DNA of 32,786 bases from the NCBI GenBank assembly GCA_021845465.1, contig JAKBRL010000012.1, positions 1 through 32,786 on the forward strand. The letters run 5' to 3'. Below are positions 7,683-14,388 of the stretch, one piece after another; the stretch's first letter is position 1; each line of letters begins with the position of its first letter. The stretch comes from Microcaldota archaeon (GTDB lineage: Archaea; Micrarchaeota; Micrarchaeia; Micrarchaeales; CABMGC01). The position numbers were made by a program, and so were the translations under genes. A model generated the notes under the pieces. The model was not told the origin of the DNA. It did no database searches and saw only the letters and a program-made list of their open reading frames with translations.

Positions 7683-8639
7683 ATGGATATCTCAGATATG
7701 TCATGGGCAGAAAAATACAGGCCTCAGCTTCTAGAAGAGGTAATAGGTCAGGAGTCCATAGTCTTAAGGCTTAAAGATTTTGTAAAGGCCAGAAATTTTC
7801 CTAACATGATATTCACAGGGCCTGCTGGTGTCGGAAAGACAACCTGTGCCATGGCCATGGCGAGAGAGCTCTATGGAAACAGGATATCTGAGTCTTTTCT
7901 AGAATTGAACGCTAGCGATAGCAGAGGCATAGATGTGGTAAGAGGAAAGGTGAAGGAGTTTGCGAGAACCATCTCTATGGACAATGGAACTGTCAAGATA
8001 GTCTTTCTAGATGAAGCAGATGCGCTTACACCTGAGGCACAGCATGCCTTAAGGCGCACTATGGAGCGATATTCCTCAGGCACAAGATTCATAATGAGTG
8101 CAAATTACTCGAGCAAGATAATAGATCCTATACAGAGCAGGTGTGTTGTCTTCAGATTCAAACCCCTCAAGGAAGAGGAGATGAAGAAGTATATACATAG
8201 GATTGCTGAGAAAGAGGGTTTCATTGTAGGCGAGAAGGCAGTCGAAGCACTGCTGTATGTCAGTGACGGAGATCTAAGAAGGTTAACTAATACCATGCAG
8301 AGCGTGGCAGTATCCGGCAATGGGATAACTGAAGAGGCCATATACGACATAGCAGCACGTGCAAGACCAAAAGAGATAGTGGCAATGCTGCGGTATGCAA
8401 TTTCAGGAGATTTTGAAAAAGCAAGAAATGAGCTGAATACGCTTATACTCATACACGGAATGAGTGGCGAGGACATACTTCTGCAGTGCTACAGGGAAGC
8501 CATGAATCTCGATGTAGAGGACAAAAAGAAATTGCGCATTATAAGCAATATCGGAGAGTGCAATTTCAGAATAGTGGAAGGCGCCAACGATAAGATACAA
8601 TTGGAGGCAATGCTTGCCAATTTCGCTCTTTTGAAATAA
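7683..8639 (+). CDS. rfcS: Replication factor C small subunit (clamp loader)
   Basis: 318 residues, the normal length for archaeal RfcS. The AAA+ ATPase core has Walker A GPAGVGKT at 46-53, Walker B DEAD at 110-113 and the SRC arginine-finger motif near residue 152. It is followed by the lid and the C-terminal collar domain that oligomerises the RFC pentamer. With RfcL (not in this window) it loads the PCNA ring onto primed DNA during replication and repair. ATG 7683 is preceded by AGGT. Two inverted repeats flank its promoter. Confidence 0.96.
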   Translation: MDISDMSWAEKYRPQLLEEVIGQESIVLRLKDFVKARNFPNMIFTGPAGVGKTTCAMAMARELYGNRISESFLELNASDSRGIDVVRGKVKEFARTISMDNGTVKIVFLDEADALTPEAQHALRRTMERYSSGTRFIMSANYSSKIIDPIQSRCVVFRFKPLKEEEMKKYIHRIAEKEGFIVGEKAVEALLYVSDGDLRRLTNTMQSVAVSGNGITEEAIYDIAARARPKEIVAMLRYAISGDFEKARNELNTLILIHGMSGEDILLQCYREAMNLDVEDKKKLRIISNIGECNFRIVEGANDKIQLEAMLANFALLK

Positions 8640-8699
8640 AAAAGCACACTCTTCTGCTTAAAAATATTTAATCTGAGTTAAACTATTCAGGCGAAAATC

Positions 8700-9449
8700 A
8701 TGGATAAGGCAATTGACATACATGTACATATAGGCGAGGACAAAGACGGTGCCAAACAGAATCTTGCACAATTAAAGAAGAACATGGCCGCTTACGGTAT
8801 AAGCCATGCCGCAATATTTCCCTTTGATGAGAAGGAAGGAGATCTTGTAAAGGCAAGCGAGAAGCTTCTAGAGATTAAAAACGGAAGATTTCTCCCGTTT
8901 CTCAGATTTGATCCGAAGCTGGTGAAGCCGGGCCAGATAAGCTCTTCGCTTTCAGAAGGATTTTACGGCGTGAAACTTCATCCCAGAGCCCAGAATTTTG
9001 ATCCTCTTGATAAGAAATATTATTGGATATACAAAGAGATAGAAGAATCAGGAAAACCGATATTGTTCCACACGAGAAAGACAGTACCTACATTCATGCG
9101 CTTTAAAAAATACAAGGCTTCGTTTTTTGATCCTGATAGAATAGTAAAGCTTGCAGCAAAGTTTCCAGGCATAGATTTTATCATAGGCCATTTTGCAGGG
9201 CTTTCTTGGAAAGCGTTGGAGCAGATAAAAAAAGAAGATAATCTATATACGGAAACATCTATCTTTGGAACTACATTCGCAGTGAGAAGAGTTGCAGAAA
9301 ACATAGGCATAGAAAAAATAATGTTCGGTTCTGACAGCCCTTATTCCGACCAGGAACTTGAACTACTAAAGATTAAGAAATCAGGCCTCGGCAAGAAGGA
9401 GATATCAAGAATTCTCTCTGGAAATTCCAGAAGGCTATTCAAGTTATGA
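8700..9449 (+). CDS. Amidohydrolase-family TIM-barrel protein
   Basis: 249 residues. The N-terminal DIHVHIG (residues 5-11) supplies the HxH metal ligands, KLHPR lies mid-protein, LFHTRK and IIGHFAG give further histidines, and FGSDSPY near residue 211 gives the catalytic Asp. This order matches the amidohydrolase-2 family (decarboxylases and lactone or amide hydrolases using one divalent metal). The substrate cannot be read from the sequence. A TATA-like AAATATTTAAT is ~35 bases upstream. It follows rfcS after 60 bases and overlaps the stop of the convergent Cys-rich gene by six bases. Confidence 0.85.
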   Translation: MDKAIDIHVHIGEDKDGAKQNLAQLKKNMAAYGISHAAIFPFDEKEGDLVKASEKLLEIKNGRFLPFLRFDPKLVKPGQISSSLSEGFYGVKLHPRAQNFDPLDKKYYWIYKEIEESGKPILFHTRKTVPTFMRFKKYKASFFDPDRIVKLAAKFPGIDFIIGHFAGLSWKALEQIKKEDNLYTETSIFGTTFAVRRVAENIGIEKIMFGSDSPYSDQELELLKIKKSGLGKKEISRILSGNSRRLFKL

Positions 9450-9599
9450 TTCTTCCTCTGAGTCAGGATCTTCATCCCGCTGCCTGGAGCCGCAACTGCA
9501 TCCACATTCGCAGTTTTTCTTGCAGACACATCCGCCATAGCATCCACACCTGCATGCTCCTCCACATTCACATCCCGATCCTGGACCTTGGTTTGGCAT
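9444..9599 (-). CDS. 51-residue cysteine-rich, metallothionein-like protein
   Basis: A 51-codon minus-strand frame with 11 cysteines between residues 10 and 36, laid out as CxC, CxCxC, CxC and CxCxCxC clusters (C10, C12, C16, C18, C20, C24, C26, C30, C32, C34, C36). Gly, Lys and Arg fill the gaps, and an acidic tail (DEDPDSEEES) ends it. There is no hydrophobic core. CxC clustering at this density is the hallmark of metallothioneins, which bind soft metals such as Cu(I), Zn or Cd through thiolates. Similarity to a named metallothionein family was not established. A TATA element (ATATATTTTATAC, minus strand, 9634-9622) lies ~29 bases before the ATG, fitting a leaderless message. It diverges from the pilin-like gene and converges with the amidohydrolase. 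Confidence 0.75.
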   Translation of the reverse strand: MPNQGPGSGCECGGACRCGCYGGCVCKKNCECGCSCGSRQRDEDPDSEEES

Positions 9600-9621
9600 A
9601 AGATAAAGTATTCTCTGAAAA

Positions 9622-9654
9622 GTATAAAATATATTGCTTTCCAGTATATCTTTA
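9622..9654. promoter_or_regulatory. Divergent promoters: Cys-rich gene and pilin-like gene
   Basis: Within 72 bases between the two start codons are a minus-strand TATA element (9634-9622) for the Cys-rich gene and a plus-strand element (GTATATCTTTA, 9644-9654) ~24 bases before ATG 9672. The two promoters nearly abut, so the two genes may influence each other's transcription. Confidence 0.5.
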
Positions 9655-9660
9655 AAGATA

Positions 9661-9736
9661 TGAAAGACATGAAAGGAATCCTAAAACCACAGTCTGCAAT
9701 GGAGTACCTGATGACCTACGGCTGGGCCATACTCAT
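9661..9736 (+). repeat. 76-bp direct repeat, copy 1 (pilin signal region)
   Basis: Bases 9661-9736 match 10684-10759 at 73 of 76 positions. The repeat covers the last bases before the start codon and the class III signal peptide/hydrophobic helix coding region. Outside it the two genes diverge at once. Confidence 0.85.
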
Positions 9737-10600
9737 CATAGCAGTTGTGCTCGGAGCTCTTTTTAGCCTCGGAATCTTCAATCCCTCCTTTCTTGCTCCT
9801 GAGGTTCAGCCTGGAAGCTGCCAGGTTGAAAAGCCTAACGGTCCGGGAACATCTGCCCATGTATCAATTCAGGGCAATTGCCATAACGAGCTTCCGAATA
9901 TGTAGGAGTTTTCAACCAGAAATATTCGATAGTTATCAATACGCTTACATCAGGATCCGGCTTCTTAACAGCCCCGCTTAATAACCAACCAGATTTTACA
10001 ATCATGGCATGGGTAAATCCCAATAATGGGAATGTGATGAACATTTATACTGAAGGTAATCCGTATATAACTTTACAATTTGGTATTGGAAATAATCAGC
10101 TTAGTTTAAGTGAATGGAACCTTAATCTTCAACCTAACAACTGGGAGAGTGGAGGAGTGGCATACACAGTGCCATCGCATCAATGGACATTTGTAGCTGT
10201 AACCCTCTCCAACGGTGGAGTAGGATCAGGTACTGCAACTTTTTATGTTAACGGACAGAAAATAGGAACATCTTCTACTAGCCAAGAGGAATACAATCCT
10301 GGAGCAGATTATTTCGGAATAGGGAGCAATACCGGAGCGTATCTTGGTGCAACGCAGTCAGCAGGAAGTTTCAACGGCTCAATAGCAAACCTCCAGATAT
10401 ATAACACGTCTTTAAGTCCTGCTGCAATAGAATATTTGTATAGAGAAGGCATCGGTGGAGATCCGACAAGTTTGAACCATCTCTTAAGCTGGTGGCCTCT
10501 GAACGGCAATGCCAACGATTATTCTGGAAATGACAACAGCGCAGTGAATGCCAATGTCATATATACTAACGGCTGGACATACGAGTATACTGCCCCTTGA
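9672..10600 (+). pseudogene. Frameshifted pilin-like surface protein with LamG/ConA-like domain
   Basis: Two frames together make one protein. The first (9672-9905) starts MKGILKPQSAMEYLMTYGWA, a class III signal peptide expected to be cut before Gln by a prepilin-type peptidase, then a hydrophobic helix and ~45 exterior residues ending NELPNM and TAG. Shifting by one base at about 9891-9894 continues without a stop as NELPEYVGVFNQKYSIVINT into the second frame (from 10004 and upstream to ~9894), a ~200-residue LamG/concanavalin-like beta-sandwich with WTFVAVTLSNG, FYVNGQKIG and WWPLNGNANDYSG. A one-base deletion (or sequencing error) is the simplest reading; there is no slippery heptamer. 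Intact, it would be a ~309-residue cell-surface sugar- or protein-binding protein. Confidence 0.8.
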
Positions 10601-10683
10601 AGACTGATATTTTTATCCCCTTGTAATAAATTTTTCTTTCAGCGTTAGCCAAGATTCTTAAACGTTTATATTCTATAATAGTC

Positions 10684-10759
10684 TGAAAGACATGAAAGGA
10701 ATCCTCAAGTCACAGTCTGCAATGGAGTACCTGATGACCTACGGCTGGGCCATACTCAT
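10684..10759 (+). repeat. 76-bp direct repeat, copy 2 (pilin signal region)
   Basis: Second copy of the repeat at 9661-9736, 1023 bases away, with three mismatches (in the codons just before the Gln of the cleavage site). Confidence 0.85.
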
Positions 10760-11171
10760 ACTGGGAATAGTAGCATCCGCATTGTTTGCCCTCGGAATAT
10801 TCAATCCGGGACAGTCGGCCAGCCAAGTCTGCCAACTTGAAGCAGGGTTTATTTGTGCTAATTACTATATGGTGCAGAATGGCATCCTGACGCTTAATAT
10901 TATACAATCTACCACAGTTCCTGTAAACATAACTGCAGTAGGGTGTAATACCAACAGTACACTTATAACAACGCAGAATATCAAACCGCAGGACTACATG
11001 CCGATAGGCTCAAATGTTACAATAAATGTACAGTGCTATGATGGATCTCTTCCGTTCTCAGGCAAGATAAACCAGCTCTATCTGGGAAACCTCCAGCTTA
11101 ACTATACTGATGCTACAACAGGATTTCCTCAGATAATATATGGCAATATAGCTGTACGAATATCCAGATAA
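10692..11171 (+). CDS. Pilin-like secreted protein with class III signal peptide
   Basis: 159 residues. It starts MKGILKSQSAMEYLMTYGWA; the expected processing site is between Ser7 and Gln8, and the following hydrophobic stretch (to about residue 32) would form the pilus-type assembly helix. The exterior part has four cysteines, several N-x-S/T sequons and predicted beta strands, with no recognised domain. It is the same class as the frameshifted gene upstream but lacks the LamG domain. A TATA element (TTTATATTCT, 10665-10674) lies ~23 bases before the ATG, so it has its own leaderless promoter. It likely contributes to a type IV pilus-like surface structure; the role is inference. Confidence 0.85.
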   Translation: MKGILKSQSAMEYLMTYGWAILILGIVASALFALGIFNPGQSASQVCQLEAGFICANYYMVQNGILTLNIIQSTTVPVNITAVGCNTNSTLITTQNIKPQDYMPIGSNVTINVQCYDGSLPFSGKINQLYLGNLQLNYTDATTGFPQIIYGNIAVRISR

Positions 11172-11222
11172 TAAGATACGATTCGCTATGAGAGCAAGTG
11201 TTTTCTGCTATGCTTTTATTTG

Positions 11223-12467
11223 TCAGAAATCTGAGATGCTTTTCTGAATTCCTGATAATTTCTTAGGCGGATTCCTGTTAAGTATATCCACCTTTCCGAA
11301 AACACCATCATATCCTGGCGTTATCCCTATCTTTCCGTTCCTGATGTTGCCTATGGCATCTGCGAGCTCTCTGTCTGTTTTTGCTATCTCCTTCAGATCA
11401 AGGTCAAGAAGCACCCTGAACTCTCCACCGAATCTGCGAATAAGCTCATCGTATGTTCGCTTTACCGCTTCTGAAAAGACAGTCTTATTTTTGATATAAG
11501 CTATTATTTCGATGAGCGGCATTGTCCTTACAAATGGAACGGCATCTTTCGGCGAGTATCCTTCTTCCCTGTCTGCAAGTTCTTCCACCCTATGCATGAC
11601 ACCCATAGTAAGCTTTCTTCTGCATACGGGGCATATCCCATTATATTTTTTAGAAGCCTCTGGACTGAGCGATATGCCGCATTTTCTATGCCCGTCGTAA
11701 TGATACTTTCCTTCTTCCGGAAAGAACTCGATTGTCTTGATTATCTTCTTTTTAGTTATGGAGGATATGATATCCTTGTATTCCGGCTGCCCGTCATACT
11801 CTAGGACTATTGCCTCTCTCCCCAATTTTGGAAGGGAGTGTGCATCGCTTCCTGAGATCAGTGTTACTCTGTCGAGCCCGGATACTCTCCAGTTCATGCT
11901 TGGATCTGAAGAGAGGCCTGTTTCTATCGCTTTTACATACGTGTATTGATCACCATAGGCTTCCTTCAGTGAGGCGTAACCATAGCTTCCGAAAACGCCA
12001 AACCATGGAGTCCAGGCATGTGCGCTGAAAACGAATGATTTTTTATCCGCTTCGCGCACTTTTTCGACTAACTCTTCAGGTGTTATATTGAGTATAGGCC
12101 TTCCGTCGCTCCTGAGATCTCCATTATTTTTAATCATATCATTGATTGATTCCGCTGTATCTATGTCAGGAGCCAGTATTCCATGGTGTATCTTTTTGAA
12201 TTTCTCTCCGTCTTTTGATATTGTGCATACCTCAGTACTTGGAATGAATAGCAGAGACGTTGAAGCTCCCTTCAATTTGTATATTCCGTTTTCCTCCTCG
12301 AGCTTTGTCTTCATTTCTGAAATCCATGACGGATGAGTAAAATCACCGGTTCCGATTATGCCTATGCCTTTTTCCAATCCTGTGTGGTTTATATTTTCAA
12401 TGGTAAGTGAATCACTGCATGCACCAGCATATCTTGAATGCACATGAAGGTCAGTTATATATTCCAT
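11223..12467 (-). CDS. Endonuclease Q (EndoQ), deaminated-base repair nuclease
   Basis: 414 residues. The PHP domain has DLHVHSR (metal ligands Asp6, His8, His10), GTGDFTHPSW, FSAHAWTPWFG and SGSDAH. It is followed by the EndoQ zinc region (YHYDGHRKCG with Cys263, then CPVC with Cys279 and Cys282) and LTMGVMHRVEELADR, and a C-terminal domain with KIGITPGYDGVFG. This arrangement is that of archaeal EndoQ, which nicks DNA 5' of uracil, hypoxanthine, xanthine and abasic sites and works with PCNA. It starts 16 bases after the DUF355 gene on the same strand and is likely co-transcribed. Confidence 0.92.
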   Translation of the reverse strand: MEYITDLHVHSRYAGACSDSLTIENINHTGLEKGIGIIGTGDFTHPSWISEMKTKLEEENGIYKLKGASTSLLFIPSTEVCTISKDGEKFKKIHHGILAPDIDTAESINDMIKNNGDLRSDGRPILNITPEELVEKVREADKKSFVFSAHAWTPWFGVFGSYGYASLKEAYGDQYTYVKAIETGLSSDPSMNWRVSGLDRVTLISGSDAHSLPKLGREAIVLEYDGQPEYKDIISSITKKKIIKTIEFFPEEGKYHYDGHRKCGISLSPEASKKYNGICPVCRRKLTMGVMHRVEELADREEGYSPKDAVPFVRTMPLIEIIAYIKNKTVFSEAVKRTYDELIRRFGGEFRVLLDLDLKEIAKTDRELADAIGNIRNGKIGITPGYDGVFGKVDILNRNPPKKLSGIQKSISDF

Positions 12468-12483
12468 TCTCAGAACCTATCGA

Positions 12484-12975
12484 CTATAACTTGTATCCCA
12501 AATCGCGAAGAAGCTTTTTTCGCCTTGCTTTGTCTTCATTCTGTTCAACTCCGCGTGGTGAAGATCCGTCTATAACTCCGAATACGGCCCTTCCCTGGTC
12601 TGATTTTCCTATTATTATCTGAAGGGGATTTGCGGTTGCGCAGTATATGTTAGCCACTTCAGGCACTGCCTTCAGTCTGTTCATGACATTTATAGGATAG
12701 GCGGATTTCATCAATATAAGGAATGTATGTCCTACTGATATCTTCATCATCCCTTCTTCAGCCTGCTTTATCAGGATAGGATCATTTCCTTCACTCCTTA
12801 CCAGACAGTCACTGCTTGCCTCGGAGAAAGCAATCCCGAATTTTATTCCTGGAACAGAGTCGGCCATCGCTTCATAAAGATCTTCTATGGTTTTTATAAA
12901 TCCAGCATGGCCGAGTATTATGTTTGTTTCAGGATCTTTGTCTACTCCCACATACTCAAATTTGATAGGCTCCAT
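12484..12975 (-). CDS. DUF355 / 'adenosine-specific kinase' family protein
   Basis: 163 residues over the whole family length. Typical blocks are ILGHAGFIKTIEDLYEA, KFGIAFSEASSDCLVR, VGHTFLILMKSAYPINV and ANPLQIIIG followed by AVFGVIDG and a basic tail. The family (COG1839, Pfam 'adenosine specific kinase') is widespread in archaea; the kinase name rests on structural work with one member and the physiological role is not settled. GGTGG stands six bases before the ATG. It is the first gene of a two-gene unit with EndoQ, which hints at a link to purine or nucleotide damage, but this is inference. Confidence 0.88.
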   Translation of the reverse strand: MEPIKFEYVGVDKDPETNIILGHAGFIKTIEDLYEAMADSVPGIKFGIAFSEASSDCLVRSEGNDPILIKQAEEGMMKISVGHTFLILMKSAYPINVMNRLKAVPEVANIYCATANPLQIIIGKSDQGRAVFGVIDGSSPRGVEQNEDKARRKKLLRDLGYKL

Positions 12976-13067
12976 TATTCCACCCTATAATAAGGATTAG
13001 GTGTAGAAGGATTTAAGACTATTGCTAAATAGGCATACAACTTCTCAAGGCATAATTCAGCTTGCCA

Positions 13068-13691
13068 TTACCCTTTTTCGAGCATTATAGTGACCGAGCT
13101 TACTTTCGATTTTGTGCCGTCTTCGTTGACAAGTTCCTCCGAATTTATCAGAAGTTTCTCTGAACTCGGATTTTTTATAGATTTGAGGAACCTGTTTCTT
13201 GCTATCTCTGCAACATCCACAGCTTTTGATATGGAATTTCCCCTTGCCTTTATGACTACGCTTTTTGCGCCATTATTAAACTGGGTAATTACGGCAAGGA
13301 CATAATTCATTAATGGCTTTTTGCCAACATAGACTATGTTCTCAGGCTCCGGTTTCCCCGAATCGTTTCCTTCGAGATCAAGGAGAATCTGCATCGCACT
13401 GACCTTGGATATAGTACCATCCTCATTGCTTATCTCTTCTGTTGCAAAGGTAACATTCCTGTTTTCAGGATATTTTACATCCTGCAGAAACTTGTTTTTG
13501 ACTATCTCCACAACATCTACCGCTTTGGATATTGCGTTTCCCCTGGCCTTTATCCTGACATCTTTGGAGCCTCCGTTAAATTGAGTTACAACCGCAAGGA
13601 CATAATTCATGGATGGCTTTCTTCCTATCAATATGGAGTTGTCTCGCCTGTCTGTTTTTCTATCTTCCGAAATTCTCTCTCCGCTTTCCAT
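13068..13691 (-). CDS. albA: Tandem Alba-domain chromatin protein (two Alba units fused)
   Basis: 207 residues holding two complete Alba domains in one chain: unit 1 about residues 19-105 (GRKPSMNYVLAV at 23-34, KARGNAISKAVD) and unit 2 about 119-207 (GKKPLMNYVLAV at 123-134, KARGNSISKAVD). The repeat period is exactly 100 residues, with an acidic linker (about 105-118). Alba is usually a ~90-residue protein that dimerises to coat DNA or bind RNA; here the dimer is apparently built covalently. Unit 1 has Arg-Lys where unit 2 keeps the Lys-Lys pair that contacts nucleic acid and is acetylated in Sulfolobus. An N-terminal charged tail of 18 residues is extra. GGTGG precedes the ATG. It is separately transcribed. 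Confidence 0.93.
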   Translation of the reverse strand: MESGERISEDRKTDRRDNSILIGRKPSMNYVLAVVTQFNGGSKDVRIKARGNAISKAVDVVEIVKNKFLQDVKYPENRNVTFATEEISNEDGTISKVSAMQILLDLEGNDSGKPEPENIVYVGKKPLMNYVLAVITQFNNGAKSVVIKARGNSISKAVDVAEIARNRFLKSIKNPSSEKLLINSEELVNEDGTKSKVSSVTIMLEKG

Positions 13692-13817
13692 TTTTCCACC
13701 ATTTTTGTTTTAGCACTATTTCCACAGAGTATTTTTGTCTTTGATATCCCAATACCACTTTGTTAGACCAATAATCATATGCTGATATATTTAATAAATG
13801 TATAACTATTCCGCATG

Positions 13818-14384
13818 TTACAACTTTCTAGCAAATGTAAGGTATGCTGTATGCATAAGTCCCATATTTGCAGGCCTTATTCCTTCTCGCCTGACAAGCA
13901 TCTCCCTCACGATTACCTCCAACGTATGTACGTCTGAAAAACCTGTACTGTTCAATCCTTCTACAAATGCGCCTACCTGTTCCGTATGTGGAAGGTATCC
14001 TGCGATCATTCCACCCTTTTTTATGGCCTTTGCCGCATTTGGCAAGAGGCGTTCCGCATTTGGAATATCGACAGTCATTATATCAGCATCTTCCTCTTCT
14101 ATATACTCGCATGCATCCTGATGCTTGAAAATTATGTTTTCAATCCCTAAAATTTCACGGTTTTTCTCGGCTATTCTTATGAAGTCTTCCCGTATTTCAT
14201 AGGTGTATACTTTTTTTGCCACCATTGAGAGGGATAGTGCAAGCCATCCGCTTCCGGTGCCTACATCTATACATATGCTATTTTTGTTGACTCCAGTATA
14301 TGACATTATTATGCCTATATCCTTAGGCAGTATGACCTGTGGACCACGTTTCAGTTTTCTATACGCCTGAGGATAAATAAACAT
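13818..14384 (-). CDS. trmI: tRNA (adenine-N1)-methyltransferase, TrmI type
   Basis: 188 residues from ATG 14384. RGPQVILPKDIG near the N-terminus, the SAM-binding loop DVGTGSGWLALSL, and the C-terminal block REMLVRREGIRP...HTAYLTFARKL match the TrmI/Gcd14 family, which makes m1A at tRNA position 58 (and 57 in some archaea). It is shorter at the N-terminus than hyperthermophile TrmI (~250), lacking the small beta domain. A TTG start at 14399 is possible, but the ATG has GAGTGAT right before it, within the end of topA, and lies four bases after the topA stop. It is co-transcribed with topA. Confidence 0.85.
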   Translation of the reverse strand: MFIYPQAYRKLKRGPQVILPKDIGIIMSYTGVNKNSICIDVGTGSGWLALSLSMVAKKVYTYEIREDFIRIAEKNREILGIENIIFKHQDACEYIEEEDADIMTVDIPNAERLLPNAAKAIKKGGMIAGYLPHTEQVGAFVEGLNSTGFSDVHTLEVIVREMLVRREGIRPANMGLMHTAYLTFARKL

Positions 14385-14388
14385 GATA

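Noticed and set aside
9890..9905. Programmed -1 frameshifting in the LamG pilin gene
   Set aside because: No slippery heptamer and no following pseudoknot is evident; a one-base deletion or sequencing error is simpler.
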